In this document: piece after piece, positions 51,768-60,329 of the stretch
How the letters are laid out: every line of letters starts with the position of its first letter
How positions within the stretch are numbered: the stretch's first letter is position 1
Origin: Pseudooctadecabacter jejudonensis
Lineage (GTDB): Bacteria > Pseudomonadota > Alphaproteobacteria > Rhodobacterales > Rhodobacteraceae
Assembly: GCF_900172275.1 (NCBI RefSeq)
Contig: NZ_FWFT01000003.1
Coordinates: 186,001-250,000, forward strand
Length of the DNA: 64,000 bases
Reading direction: 5' to 3'
Program-made: the position numbers and the translations under genes
Notes under the pieces: generated by a model
What the model saw: the letters and a program-made list of their open reading frames with translations, nothing else
The model's database searches: none
Told to the model about the DNA's origin: nothing

Positions 51768-52259
51768 TCAAGCGAGCTCCTCGAGCGGAGCACGGTTGCG
51801 TAGAACCATCCAGAACCCCAACGCCCCAAGCATCTTGGCAGCACTGACCAAAGCAACAGCAGTCCAGTCGAAGAAGCCAACCATAAGGAGGAAAACAATA
51901 GTATCCACGGGCACGGCCACGGCGGACGAAAACAAAATACGTTGGGACAGCGGCTTACGTGTGAACGTATAGACAGCCCAATCGATGGCTTCGGAGATAA
52001 GGAATGCCGTCACACTGGCCAACGCCACAACCGGGGACGACATGAAATAGCTGATGCAGCCCGCCACCACCATAGCGATGACGACCCAGTGTCCAATCTC
52101 CCGTTGTGCAAAATCTCGGAAAACAAACACAAAGCCAACGACGAGCATCACAGGCGGGAACATGGTCCCCAGAACTGGCACCATCGGCACCACGACAAAC
52201 AGCCAATTGATGGCCACCACCGCGCCGATATAGGCGGTTGTCCAAAACCCTTTGGGCAT
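51768..52259 (-). CDS. Queuosine precursor transporter (VUT/YhhQ family)
   Basis: A 163-aa membrane protein with about five to six helices: VVAINWLFVVV, VLGTMFPPVMLVVGFVFVFRDFAQREIG, then VVIAMVVAGCISYFMSSPVVALASV and AVPVDTIVFLLMVGFFDW. The FRDFAQREIG and FLISEAIDW patterns are typical of YhhQ/QueT-type VUT transporters, which import preQ0/preQ1. ATG 52259 has a perfect GGAGGAA Shine-Dalgarno. It is the first gene of the operon followed by the QTMAN-like transferase and TGT-like enzyme, and it lies 129 bases from the shared palindrome. Confidence 0.8.
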   Translation of the reverse strand: MPKGFWTTAYIGAVVAINWLFVVVPMVPVLGTMFPPVMLVVGFVFVFRDFAQREIGHWVVIAMVVAGCISYFMSSPVVALASVTAFLISEAIDWAVYTFTRKPLSQRILFSSAVAVPVDTIVFLLMVGFFDWTAVALVSAAKMLGALGFWMVLRNRAPLEELA

Positions 52260-52387
52260 AAGTTCCTCCACAGAAAATTGTTTGTGGTGTGAACCTGTCA
52301 GAGTTGATCTGCTTGATGTTGTGCACATCTGACCCAAAGGGCTGCAAAAACTGCCCAAACTGAGGGCTTTGACGGAGATGAGAGGTA

Positions 52388-52410
52388 AAAACTTGATTTA
52401 ATCAAGTTTT
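52388..52410. promoter_or_regulatory. Shared palindromic operator, copy 2
   Basis: A perfect 23-bp palindrome centred on 52399, identical to the inner part of 46222-46248. It is upstream of the VUT operon. With copy 1 it marks both ends of the convergent five-gene cluster; a common regulator or recombinase site is the simplest explanation. Confidence 0.7.
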
Positions 52411-52489
52411 CCCGCTCATTCAGTCAATGATTTCATACGCCTAGTCGCGCCCCGAACCGACTTGGCAGCATGGGCAGTAAGTTGGGTTT

Positions 52490-54061
52490 TTAGGCCGATG
52501 CAAATTCAATGGCTGCCAAATTCGGCTTCAGAGTGAACTTCGCGTCTAGCATCCGTGCAATCTGGCGCACGATCTCAAGCCCAAAGCCCGGTTGACCATT
52601 TGGACCTTCAACACAATTGATTTCATCAACCACATGAACCGCGATGCGGGTTTCATCAATTTCCGCTCGAACCGTAACAGATAAACCATCTTCACTCATG
52701 CGCACGGCATTTTGAACCAAGTTGGAAACGGCCTCCCAAACCAAATTCGCATCCGATGTCATCTGATGGTTCGTTGGTATCACGTGCAACGTGACGCCAC
52801 GCAGATTGGCTTCCGGCTCAAACGTTTGCAGCACTTGGTCGAAAACACGCTGAAGCGCAAACTCTTCTGAGATGATATCGATCCGACCTGCCTCTCGCTT
52901 GGCATACGCAAGCACCTTGTCGATGAACCCAGATGCTGTTTGCCCAATGGCACGAGCCTGTTCCAGTGGTGCGCCAGCAGGAGTGTCTTTATGTTCGATC
53001 ACCAGCCCATCCAACATCATGTTCACGGAATGCATGGGTTGGCGCAGGTCATGGCCTATTGAACGTATGAGATGTTGCTGGAACTCAAAGGCATCGCGCA
53101 GGTCTTTGGTTTGGTTGGCGACTTCTTCTTCAAGGTCAGCTTCATGCTGTTTGATGGCATTAAAAGCAACTTCACGATCTGAAACAGCCCCGCCAATCAT
53201 CAAGGTTGAGATCGCCGTCAGCAGCAAAAGCACTTGCAGGGAGATACGCTCCCCCTCAAATCCAAACCAGTTGGCGGCAGGAGGCGTTAACAGCGCAGTT
53301 AACACAATTGCCGTTGCGGCAGATGGGAGACCGCCTCGTACTGCAAAAATCACAGGTGGCAGCAAGATCAAATAGAACAGCGAGTCCAAATATGTGCCTT
53401 GGGATGGAGCCCAAAACGCAATGAACATCGCCAACAGGATCGTCACCAACTGAAACGCTATGGCTCGCCACTCGGGTAGAACTGCCTGTACTCTACGGCC
53501 AAAGAACCACATCAGGAACGGAACCAGTATTGGCAGTGGGATCAATGTCCCAATGGCATCGCCTACGGCCCATGGTAGCAGTATTTCCCAGGCAACGGGC
53601 CACGGGAAGTTGCCCACAGTGGCGTGAAGCGAGACCCCGCTAAGAGCTCCCAGTAGAGCTGCAACCAGTGCAATCGCAATTAACTGAAGTTGGTTCTTCA
53701 AGTCACGGATCGGTAAGCTCACCGCAATCAAGTGACGTGCGATCAAACCCGCTCCAGTGTAAATCACGTAGAGGCGAAGCCCGTGCAAGATCGGATCCCT
53801 ATAGTTGGTGAACTCAACGCCAAGCACTCCACAAACAGCCGGGATCGCCAGCAGCAGGTTTGCCACCAACGGGGCCAAAAGGAACTTTTGGGGAGCCGTC
53901 AATGCGACAGCCAAAGTGACGCCTGCAGGCAAGAACCAAAGACTCGCGTAGGTTTCAAAGAAGTCGAAAACACCAGCAGAAACATATGCCGCGAGCCACA
54001 GCAGGACGATCGCTGCAAATCGCAGCATATCTCTGATCACCAAATCAAACTTCTTTTCCAT
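52490..54061 (-). CDS. MASE1-type sensor histidine kinase
   Basis: A 523-aa membrane kinase. About eight hydrophobic segments in residues 12-290 (FAAIVLLWLAAYVSAGVF, SLWFLPAGVTLAVAL) form a MASE1-like sensor. A coiled coil (AIKQHEADLEEEVANQTKDL) leads to the HisKA H-box SIGHDLRQPMHSVNM and a HATPase domain with NLVQNAVRM and GFGLEIVRQIA. ATG 54061 was chosen over 54130 because the extra residues would extend into the divergent promoter. It is divergent from a LuxR-type response regulator, 52 bases away, which is its likely partner. Confidence 0.85.
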   Translation of the reverse strand: MEKKFDLVIRDMLRFAAIVLLWLAAYVSAGVFDFFETYASLWFLPAGVTLAVALTAPQKFLLAPLVANLLLAIPAVCGVLGVEFTNYRDPILHGLRLYVIYTGAGLIARHLIAVSLPIRDLKNQLQLIAIALVAALLGALSGVSLHATVGNFPWPVAWEILLPWAVGDAIGTLIPLPILVPFLMWFFGRRVQAVLPEWRAIAFQLVTILLAMFIAFWAPSQGTYLDSLFYLILLPPVIFAVRGGLPSAATAIVLTALLTPPAANWFGFEGERISLQVLLLLTAISTLMIGGAVSDREVAFNAIKQHEADLEEEVANQTKDLRDAFEFQQHLIRSIGHDLRQPMHSVNMMLDGLVIEHKDTPAGAPLEQARAIGQTASGFIDKVLAYAKREAGRIDIISEEFALQRVFDQVLQTFEPEANLRGVTLHVIPTNHQMTSDANLVWEAVSNLVQNAVRMSEDGLSVTVRAEIDETRIAVHVVDEINCVEGPNGQPGFGLEIVRQIARMLDAKFTLKPNLAAIEFASA

Positions 54062-54113
54062 ATCCGATTTCTGCGTGAAACTGCTCCTCACAATCAATAA
54101 GAGAAATTTACCG

Positions 54114-54722
54114 ATGAAACGCCTGCTCATTGCCGATGATCATCTTATGATTGGATCGGCGATGGTCTACCTGCTGAAGCAGCTGGACCCGTCGATCCAC
54201 ACAGTGTCAGTGGGTTCTGCAAAGGCTGCTCTCGAGACAGTGGCTGAAGGCAAGCCATTCGATCTGGTGCTGCTGGATTACGACATGCCCGGAACCAATG
54301 GGATCAAAGGCATGGGCCTAATCCACAAAGATCACCCAGAACAGACTGTCGGTATCATATCCGGCAGAACAGAACCTCATTTGGTGAAAGCTGCCATTGC
54401 GGCGGGTGCGGTCGGCTGGCTGCCAAAATCAATGTCTGATGAACCGCTGCTCCACGCGTTACGCATGATGGCTGCTGGTGGGCAATTTGTGCCAACGGAC
54501 GTGCTAGCTGAGCTCAAATCCAACGATGACCGTTGGGACCTGTTCAGTGAGGCAGAACAACGCGTAGCCAAACAGTTGGCACAGGGTTTGTCGGACAAGG
54601 AGATTGCACTCAGTTTGGAGTTAGAACCCAAAACCATACGCAATCACGTTCGTAACATCCTTCGCAAGGCAGGTGCCGAGAGCAGAACCAAGTTTGCTCT
54701 GGCCTTTCACGAAAGCCGCTAA
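54114..54722 (+). CDS. LuxR/NarL-type response regulator
   Basis: A 202-aa response regulator. The receiver domain (1-120) has LLIADDH, the phosphorylated Asp in DLVLLDYDMPG, the Thr/Ser in GIISGRTEP and Lys in WLPKSM. The C-terminal GerE helix-turn-helix is SEAEQRVAKQLAQGLSDKEIALSLELEPKTIRNH split by the usual turn. It starts at ATG 54114 with AAGAGA upstream. Divergent to the MASE1 kinase, it likely forms a two-component system with it. Targets are unknown; the nearby palindromes are candidates. Confidence 0.9.
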   Translation: MKRLLIADDHLMIGSAMVYLLKQLDPSIHTVSVGSAKAALETVAEGKPFDLVLLDYDMPGTNGIKGMGLIHKDHPEQTVGIISGRTEPHLVKAAIAAGAVGWLPKSMSDEPLLHALRMMAAGGQFVPTDVLAELKSNDDRWDLFSEAEQRVAKQLAQGLSDKEIALSLELEPKTIRNHVRNILRKAGAESRTKFALAFHESR

Positions 54723-54743
54723 CCCCAACCTAAGGTCACAGGT

Positions 54744-55085
54744 TTAGGCTCGTACGACCTGAACATCCAACGATTTGCCCGTGTCAATGACATCCAACAG
54801 GCGATCAATATTGGGGTGCGCTCCAGGTCGGTTCTTTGCATCAACCGTATGCTCTGCAAAGACTTCCAATCCATGTGCTGCAGCCTTTGCGTCAATGCTG
54901 CCGAAGATTTCTGCAAGATATTGATAAACGACCAGTGAACCCTGTTGCCCAGGTTTGTTCTCAATGGTGTCTAGAGTCGCTCCAGCAGCATCCTTGAGGT
55001 CGATATGGCTAATGCCATCAACAGACGCCAGCAGTTGTAAGTTGTCTTTGACTGAAGCTGTTGGCGTGATCATCTTTGTTTCCAA
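54744..55085 (-). CDS. Uncharacterised 113-aa protein
   Basis: A small soluble protein (SVKDNLQLLASVDGISHIDL, LVVYQYLAEIFGSIDAKAA, IDRLLDVIDTGKSLDVQVVRA) with an alpha/beta pattern and no Cys. No family recognised. It is convergent with the response regulator gene, 21 bases apart. Codon usage resembles its neighbours, and the frame is more protein-like than its antisense, so I accept it as a gene. Confidence 0.5.
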   Translation of the reverse strand: METKMITPTASVKDNLQLLASVDGISHIDLKDAAGATLDTIENKPGQQGSLVVYQYLAEIFGSIDAKAAAHGLEVFAEHTVDAKNRPGAHPNIDRLLDVIDTGKSLDVQVVRA

Positions 55086-55355
55086 TTTGGGTATCTGCGA
55101 ACGCTCTTAACAGGAGCAGCGTCACGCACCAAGGTGCGAAGAATATGGTACGGCCCATTGCAGCCTTTCACAGGGTCTCCCAGTTTCTGCATCCGCAACC
55201 CGCTTTCCTGCCATTCGCTGCGAGCGCACGGCTAGCCCCTGAATAGGTTTCGCAGAACAGCCTGAGCATTGTCCAAGGTGGGAATTGCCAGCATGGCATA
55301 GCTACAGGCGCAAATTCGCTGCCCGTTTGGAAGTCAAGATCGCGAGGCACAATAG
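55086..55355. other. Intergenic stretch, no gene seen
   Basis: Between the 113-aa gene and the DUF3800 unit I find only short overlapping frames with no plausible protein. A small palindrome CGCACCAAGGTGCG lies about 55125. It presumably holds the divergent promoters. Confidence 0.5.
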
Positions 55356-55628
55356 TTTGCCGCTGCCTGTTCATATCAAAGCCGAGTTATTGGATTAGAA
55401 AATGCGATAGAGTACTGCATTGATGGGCCGAATGAAAAAATCGGCTGCGTTGGTGTCGGATCTTTGGATTGGCTTCTCCACCAATACAAGTATGTTGGCC
55501 GCATAGTTGCTTCAACGACCTTCAAATTGAACGGAAATTGGTTCCGATCAAGAAGGTTTGTAAGAGAGCTAAAGAGCAGAGCCCAAAGAGAAATCGTGCC
55601 AGGTAGCAATGAAGTTTGTATACGTTGA
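55356..55628 (+). pseudogene. Truncated coding remnant overlapping DUF3800 gene
   Basis: From after the TAG at 55353 a 90-codon frame runs to TGA 55626-55628 without any ATG or GTG near its start. Its content is protein-like (VIGLENAIEYCIDGPNEKIG, VGVGSLDWLLHQYKYVGR, RSRRFVRELKSRAQ), and it overlaps the DUF3800 start by 20 bases, an arrangement usual for coupled genes. I take it as the 3' end of a gene whose start has been deleted; a rare start codon is the alternative. Confidence 0.45.
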
Positions 55629-56454
55629 TGAAACCGGTGATCAGGTTCAATCTGATACGTTCGTAATGACTGCCGTCGAAATCGATGCCATTCGCCTAAA
55701 CAAATATAGTCGTATTTTCTCGACGATGATCGGTGAAGTGTTTGCGAAGCATCCCGGAAAGCCTCAAGATCTGAAAACACGCAGATTCCATCGTGGCGCT
55801 GGCGGATGGAACAAGATTTCCGGAGAGGACCGAAAGGCATTCCTGAATGCAGTGGTCGAAGAGATCGCTAACAGCTCAAAGATCTATGCATCTGCGATTT
55901 CCTTCAAAAAGTTCAAGGCTACCGATCACAAAGCGTTTGGCTATCCTGATGTTTCTCACAGCTATTGGATCGCCAACGCGATGTTTGTCTTGTCACATGT
56001 TCAACGCGAGCACTGTGACGACCCCAAAAACAAGGGAAACTGCGTCATAGTCGTAGATGACAACAAAGTGGAACACGCCAACATGGCAGAGCTCATCTTC
56101 AAGCCTGATCCATGGTTCGATGATCTGGCGTTCAAGGCTGCGTTCTTAAAATCGAAAAAGCGTCCCAAAAACTGGGAAACGAAGCGCTTTAATCAAATCG
56201 TCAACACCCCCTTCGCTATCAAATCTGAACATGCATCGACCATTCTTGTGGCCGATCTGGCCGCATTTGTCCTACGTCGATACATAGAGCTCAAAACAGA
56301 AGATGAAGCTTTCATCGGTGAAAAGGTCTTTTTCGATGCACTTTTTGCCAAACTGAAACCGGTTATCAAAACACACAAAAATCTACACAAGAAGACACAA
56401 GCCTATGAGTACTATCGCGCCTTGCAGCCAGAAGTCTGGGATTTCGCGCTGTAA
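55609..56454 (+). CDS. DUF3800 domain-containing protein
   Basis: A 281-aa protein with the DUF3800 pattern: FVYVDETGDQVQSDTFVM at the N-terminus, CVIVVDDNKVEHANMAEL (residues 144-161) and ILVADLAAFVLRRYIEL (about 211-227). The acidic residues in these three places resemble an RNase H-like active site, and members occur in mobile and abortive-infection settings. The function is not established. AGGTAGCA precedes the ATG, and a truncated frame overlaps its start. It converges with the double methyltransferase gene, 45 bases apart. Confidence 0.8.
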   Translation: MKFVYVDETGDQVQSDTFVMTAVEIDAIRLNKYSRIFSTMIGEVFAKHPGKPQDLKTRRFHRGAGGWNKISGEDRKAFLNAVVEEIANSSKIYASAISFKKFKATDHKAFGYPDVSHSYWIANAMFVLSHVQREHCDDPKNKGNCVIVVDDNKVEHANMAELIFKPDPWFDDLAFKAAFLKSKKRPKNWETKRFNQIVNTPFAIKSEHASTILVADLAAFVLRRYIELKTEDEAFIGEKVFFDALFAKLKPVIKTHKNLHKKTQAYEYYRALQPEVWDFAL

Positions 56455-56499
56455 TTTAGGGCTCAGATGTGTCAGCAATACCCGCCAAAGACAGAAACA

Positions 56500-58788
56500 C
56501 TAGCTCAGTTCAAGTATGGACTTTGCGGCAAGCGCAGGTACTTCGCTAGGAAACCAACCGCTTGTTTCAGCTCGGACCATATTGTTTGCGAGCAGCTCGG
56601 CTAAAAGGGGCGGAAACGCATTTCCGACCTGAATGCACTGATCTTGACGAGCGCCGACAAACTCGATTTCATCCGGAAAAGTTTGAAGCCTTGCAGCCTC
56701 TCTGACTGTCAAAGATCTATTTAGCCAAGGATGCAAAGGAAACGCATTGTGGCCCGGAACCAACGTAATACTCGGAAGTTCTCGATGTAGTCTTCGAAAA
56801 ATATGGCTGAAATTCCGAATTTTTTTTGTTCTGTACCCAGCCTTGAGTTCTTCTGGAAGGGCATCAACGTCGAGTTTGCCACCTTCTGGGATCCTCTTGT
56901 AGCGGGCAATTTGTAGCGGTTTATGGTTCATGGGAACGTGATTGGTGTGCACATGATGGCTTTCGTCGCTAGCCAGATCTGTGATGAACTCTCCAACCTT
57001 GGCAAATGGCTTTTGCCAGTCCTTTGGGGTTTGAAAAAACTTCCTTTTTGGCCACGGTATTACATGTCCTGTTCGATTTGCTACTAGAACAAAACGTTTT
57101 CTATGTTGGGGGACACCATAATCGGCTGCGTCGATCACTCGGTGTTCGATTTGACCATACCCAACTTCGCGCAATCCATCGACAACTGCCTTTACAAATA
57201 AGCCATCGTTCATAGTCGCAAAACCGGCCACGTTTTCCATGACCACCCATCTTGGCTGGATGCGAGCAACTGTGTCAACAAACGCTAAAACAAGTCGGTT
57301 GCGAGGGTCGGCAGCTGCCGTTGACTCATCAACTTTCGCAAGCCTACGGCGACCAAAAACTGAGAACCCTTGGCAAGGTGGACCACCCACAACCGCAAAA
57401 GTCTCGCCGCCAGCGATAGAGGCCACCTCCTCCTGTATAAGTGGGTCAGAAATATCCCCGTGAACGAACGGCGTGTCGGGGAAGTTCTTCTTGTGCGCTT
57501 GCATCACTCGATCGTTGTTGTCTGAGGAGGCAATCGGAACTAATCCTGCTCGTTCGAAGCCAACACTGAAGCCGCCTGCGCCACAGAATAGATCAACGAA
57601 GGAGCGTTTCTGGCGCGCTTGGCCTTTGATGTTGGTCGTTACGTCCGCAACATTTACTTTCACTACTGGTATCAGTTTTCCGGATTGCTCCTGAACTCTG
57701 GCAGAGGATCCCTTCAGTGGGTGAATTCGGGACTTGATAGATTTTGCAAGCGCAAACGAAAGCAAGGGAGGAACAGCGTTGCCAGCCAAGATACACTGTC
57801 TTCGGCGGTCTCCTGAAAAAACATGGCCGTCGGGAAAACTCTGCAGCCTCGCGGCTTCTCTGGGTGTAAGGCTTCTATGCAGAACAGGGTGGATAGGCAG
57901 AGCATTGTTGCCAGGCACTATGGTCAAAGACGGCTTTGATCGATCAAGGCGCTTGTAAGTGTTTCCGAAATTTTTTCGCCGGATGTCTTCTGGGAGTTCT
58001 TCAGGAGGCGGTAGCATTCCGCCTTCAGGTATGAATTTATAGCGCCGCACCACCTTTTCCGAATGCCGCAGAGCCAGATGGTTAGGAAACTCCTCCCCTC
58101 TGTCCATTAAGTCGAGGATCGCATCTCCCACGGTCACAAATGGCTCAAGTCCATTTCCATGGGTAGCATCGGGAAAATCGTATTCCACCCTTTGATCCAA
58201 GAAGCCAACAAAGAAGGCCCGTTGACGGTGCTGCGGAACTCCAAAGGCTGCGGCATCAAGCACGCCAAAGTGCATTTTGTAGCCGATCTGCGAAAAGGCA
58301 CTCATAACGTGATCACGATACCTGCCGTTGTACTCGGTCGAAATTGCTCGAACATTTTCGACAAGCACGACTTGAGGACGCAAAGCTTTTGCAATTCGCA
58401 CAAACTCATTCACGAGGGTGTTTCTCGGATCCGCCGAATGACGAGTGCCTAACGTAGAAAACCCCTGACAAGGAGGACCTCCTATTATCACATCCGGCCT
58501 TACTCCTCCCAATGCCTCAACGATCGTTTCATTCGATACATTGCGGATATCATCGTGAATGAACGGCACCTTTGGCCAGTTAAGCGCAAAGGTTTCCGCG
58601 GCGGACTTTTCATTGTCCATGGCCGTAAGGACCCTGTATCCGGCTCTTTCAAATCCCAGGTCAAGTCCTCCACCGCCCGAAAAGAGGCTCAAGATCGTCG
58701 GAATGCTCTCCACCGTCCGAACGCGGCGCGAACGATCCACATTCGACTCGCTTTCTGGTACGGATGGGAAAATAGGGTTCTTGTTCAT
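56500..58788 (-). CDS. Tandem two-domain DNA cytosine-5 methyltransferase
   Basis: A 762-aa protein containing two complete C5-methyltransferase domains. Domain 1 (31-355) has LSLFSGGGGLDLGFERAG, GGPPCQGFS with the catalytic Cys107, ENV at 144-146 and the C-terminal GNAVPPLL. Domain 2 (396-740) has VDLFCGAGGFSVGFERAG, GGPPCQGFS with Cys472, ENV and GNAFPPLL. Most bacterial Dcm-like enzymes are 350-450 aa with one domain. ATG 58788 overlaps the upstream nuclease stop (ATGA). Two activities in one chain would suit an asymmetric recognition site. Confidence 0.9.
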   Translation of the reverse strand: MNKNPIFPSVPESESNVDRSRRVRTVESIPTILSLFSGGGGLDLGFERAGYRVLTAMDNEKSAAETFALNWPKVPFIHDDIRNVSNETIVEALGGVRPDVIIGGPPCQGFSTLGTRHSADPRNTLVNEFVRIAKALRPQVVLVENVRAISTEYNGRYRDHVMSAFSQIGYKMHFGVLDAAAFGVPQHRQRAFFVGFLDQRVEYDFPDATHGNGLEPFVTVGDAILDLMDRGEEFPNHLALRHSEKVVRRYKFIPEGGMLPPPEELPEDIRRKNFGNTYKRLDRSKPSLTIVPGNNALPIHPVLHRSLTPREAARLQSFPDGHVFSGDRRRQCILAGNAVPPLLSFALAKSIKSRIHPLKGSSARVQEQSGKLIPVVKVNVADVTTNIKGQARQKRSFVDLFCGAGGFSVGFERAGLVPIASSDNNDRVMQAHKKNFPDTPFVHGDISDPLIQEEVASIAGGETFAVVGGPPCQGFSVFGRRRLAKVDESTAAADPRNRLVLAFVDTVARIQPRWVVMENVAGFATMNDGLFVKAVVDGLREVGYGQIEHRVIDAADYGVPQHRKRFVLVANRTGHVIPWPKRKFFQTPKDWQKPFAKVGEFITDLASDESHHVHTNHVPMNHKPLQIARYKRIPEGGKLDVDALPEELKAGYRTKKIRNFSHIFRRLHRELPSITLVPGHNAFPLHPWLNRSLTVREAARLQTFPDEIEFVGARQDQCIQVGNAFPPLLAELLANNMVRAETSGWFPSEVPALAAKSILELS

Positions 58789-60329
58789 AATTCTACCTGC
58801 ATTGCTTCGTTCACCCGAACCCAATTGATAGGCAACCCAACACCAAGTCGGTAACGGTTACTCCTACTTTCGGGGATGAACCCATACTTCCTCAAAAAGG
58901 TTAGTTCGGCTTGAAAGATGGTCCGTGAGCGCGGTCGAGACCTACCGGACACCTTTCGAAGCACTTTGAGGTCATTCTCCATATGACTCTGAAGCACTCG
59001 CAAGTACTCCCAATATGAGTCTTCATCAAAAACCGATACTCCTCCCTTGGATTTGGAAAAAGCGAGAGGATCATCTAGAAAAATCTCTTCGGACAATCGA
59101 TGAACGTAGTGCAGGAAAGTACCGTAGTGTCCGGTTTGGATCAGAGTTGCTCCGAAGTACTTGACTGCCGCAGAAGAGTTTGGCCCACCAAACCGTTCAC
59201 AAATGCTTACGAAACGATACCCTTCATCAGTTGGCTGTCCGCTGTTGTCGATCCACTGCAGTTGAGCGACTGCACTATCAACATCTTCCCTATAACTATG
59301 AGCCCGTGACCGAACACCTTGCTTGTTTTGTCCACTGGAGATAGAAATTCCATTGGCCATCTCTTCCCAGGCTTGGTCCTCAGCTATGACACCGTCGTTC
59401 AACCTAGTGCAGATGGTTTCTTTCAAACCGTTTGCGCGACCTTCAAAAATCTGACTATGCCCAGAGCCATCATCCTTAAGAACTTTCGTAAACGCCGCTG
59501 GCGCGACGTAAGTAGATCCGGAACGCTTAAATGGAGTTAAAACTTCTGGCGTTGCCACATACTTAAACCAGAAATCCTTCCATATCTGGCTGCCAAGCGA
59601 CGAGTCCGAGGTATAACCAAGAAACTCTTCGACGTCTGCAGTCGCATCTATGCGAGACACAGCGGAGACCATTTCCTCAGGAATTCCATAGCTTGGCGGT
59701 GCACTCCCTCCACCAGCCAACAAAATGGCGGATTTGAGATAGCAGTAAATTACATCTCTTGTGGTGGAGCCTTCTCTTAAATGTACCCATTGAGTAGACG
59801 GCTTTGAAGCACTTGGCCGCTTCCCAATAGCTGACGGCGCGACGGTAATTGGCCGGATACAACGAATACGCCCACGGAAGGGATAAGGCGATGACTTGTC
59901 GGGATCCTCATAGTCGAAAACACCCACTCGGCCGTCAATTTCATTTGAATCCAAAATTGACACAACGTGTTCTGCTGGGTGCCCGTGCGAAGAGTAACTT
60001 CGTGGGATGACTATGACTGCACCATTGTACCCCTTATCGATGTAGGCCAGCGACTGCCCAACAGCCGTCAACAAACCGTGTGTTCCTTCCGCAACCCGTT
60101 TGTACTCAAGCGCAACATCGTCCTGGTCACCACCCACTGTCCGCGGCAAACTGATTACTCCATCTGCAAGCGGCCAATTAGTTCTACTAGGCTCTTGCGT
60201 AGCAAAGGCACTAAAATTCGGTCTTGACCCGCTGGGAACGTCAGCGAAGCACAGAGACGGATCAGCATCGAACATTCGGGCAATCTCCGACGATGCAAAG
60301 TCCGCTTCTTCATGATGGAGATAACTCAC
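58785..60329 (-). CDS. Putative type II restriction endonuclease
   Basis: A 514-aa protein directly coupled to the double methyltransferase. A PD-(D/E)xK site is visible: an acidic residue in WPLADGVISLP (near 56), Glu75-x-Lys77 in DVALEYKR, and a following helix GLLTAVGQSLAYIDKG, then VIVIPR, the usual nuclease core order. The rest has helices and a C-terminal winged-helix-like region (TIFQAELTFLRKYGFIP). It does not match a family I know by name. The operon and active site make restriction the best call. Confidence 0.7.
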   Translation of the reverse strand: MSYLHHEEADFASSEIARMFDADPSLCFADVPSGSRPNFSAFATQEPSRTNWPLADGVISLPRTVGGDQDDVALEYKRVAEGTHGLLTAVGQSLAYIDKGYNGAVIVIPRSYSSHGHPAEHVVSILDSNEIDGRVGVFDYEDPDKSSPYPFRGRIRCIRPITVAPSAIGKRPSASKPSTQWVHLREGSTTRDVIYCYLKSAILLAGGGSAPPSYGIPEEMVSAVSRIDATADVEEFLGYTSDSSLGSQIWKDFWFKYVATPEVLTPFKRSGSTYVAPAAFTKVLKDDGSGHSQIFEGRANGLKETICTRLNDGVIAEDQAWEEMANGISISSGQNKQGVRSRAHSYREDVDSAVAQLQWIDNSGQPTDEGYRFVSICERFGGPNSSAAVKYFGATLIQTGHYGTFLHYVHRLSEEIFLDDPLAFSKSKGGVSVFDEDSYWEYLRVLQSHMENDLKVLRKVSGRSRPRSRTIFQAELTFLRKYGFIPESRSNRYRLGVGLPINWVRVNEAMQVEL

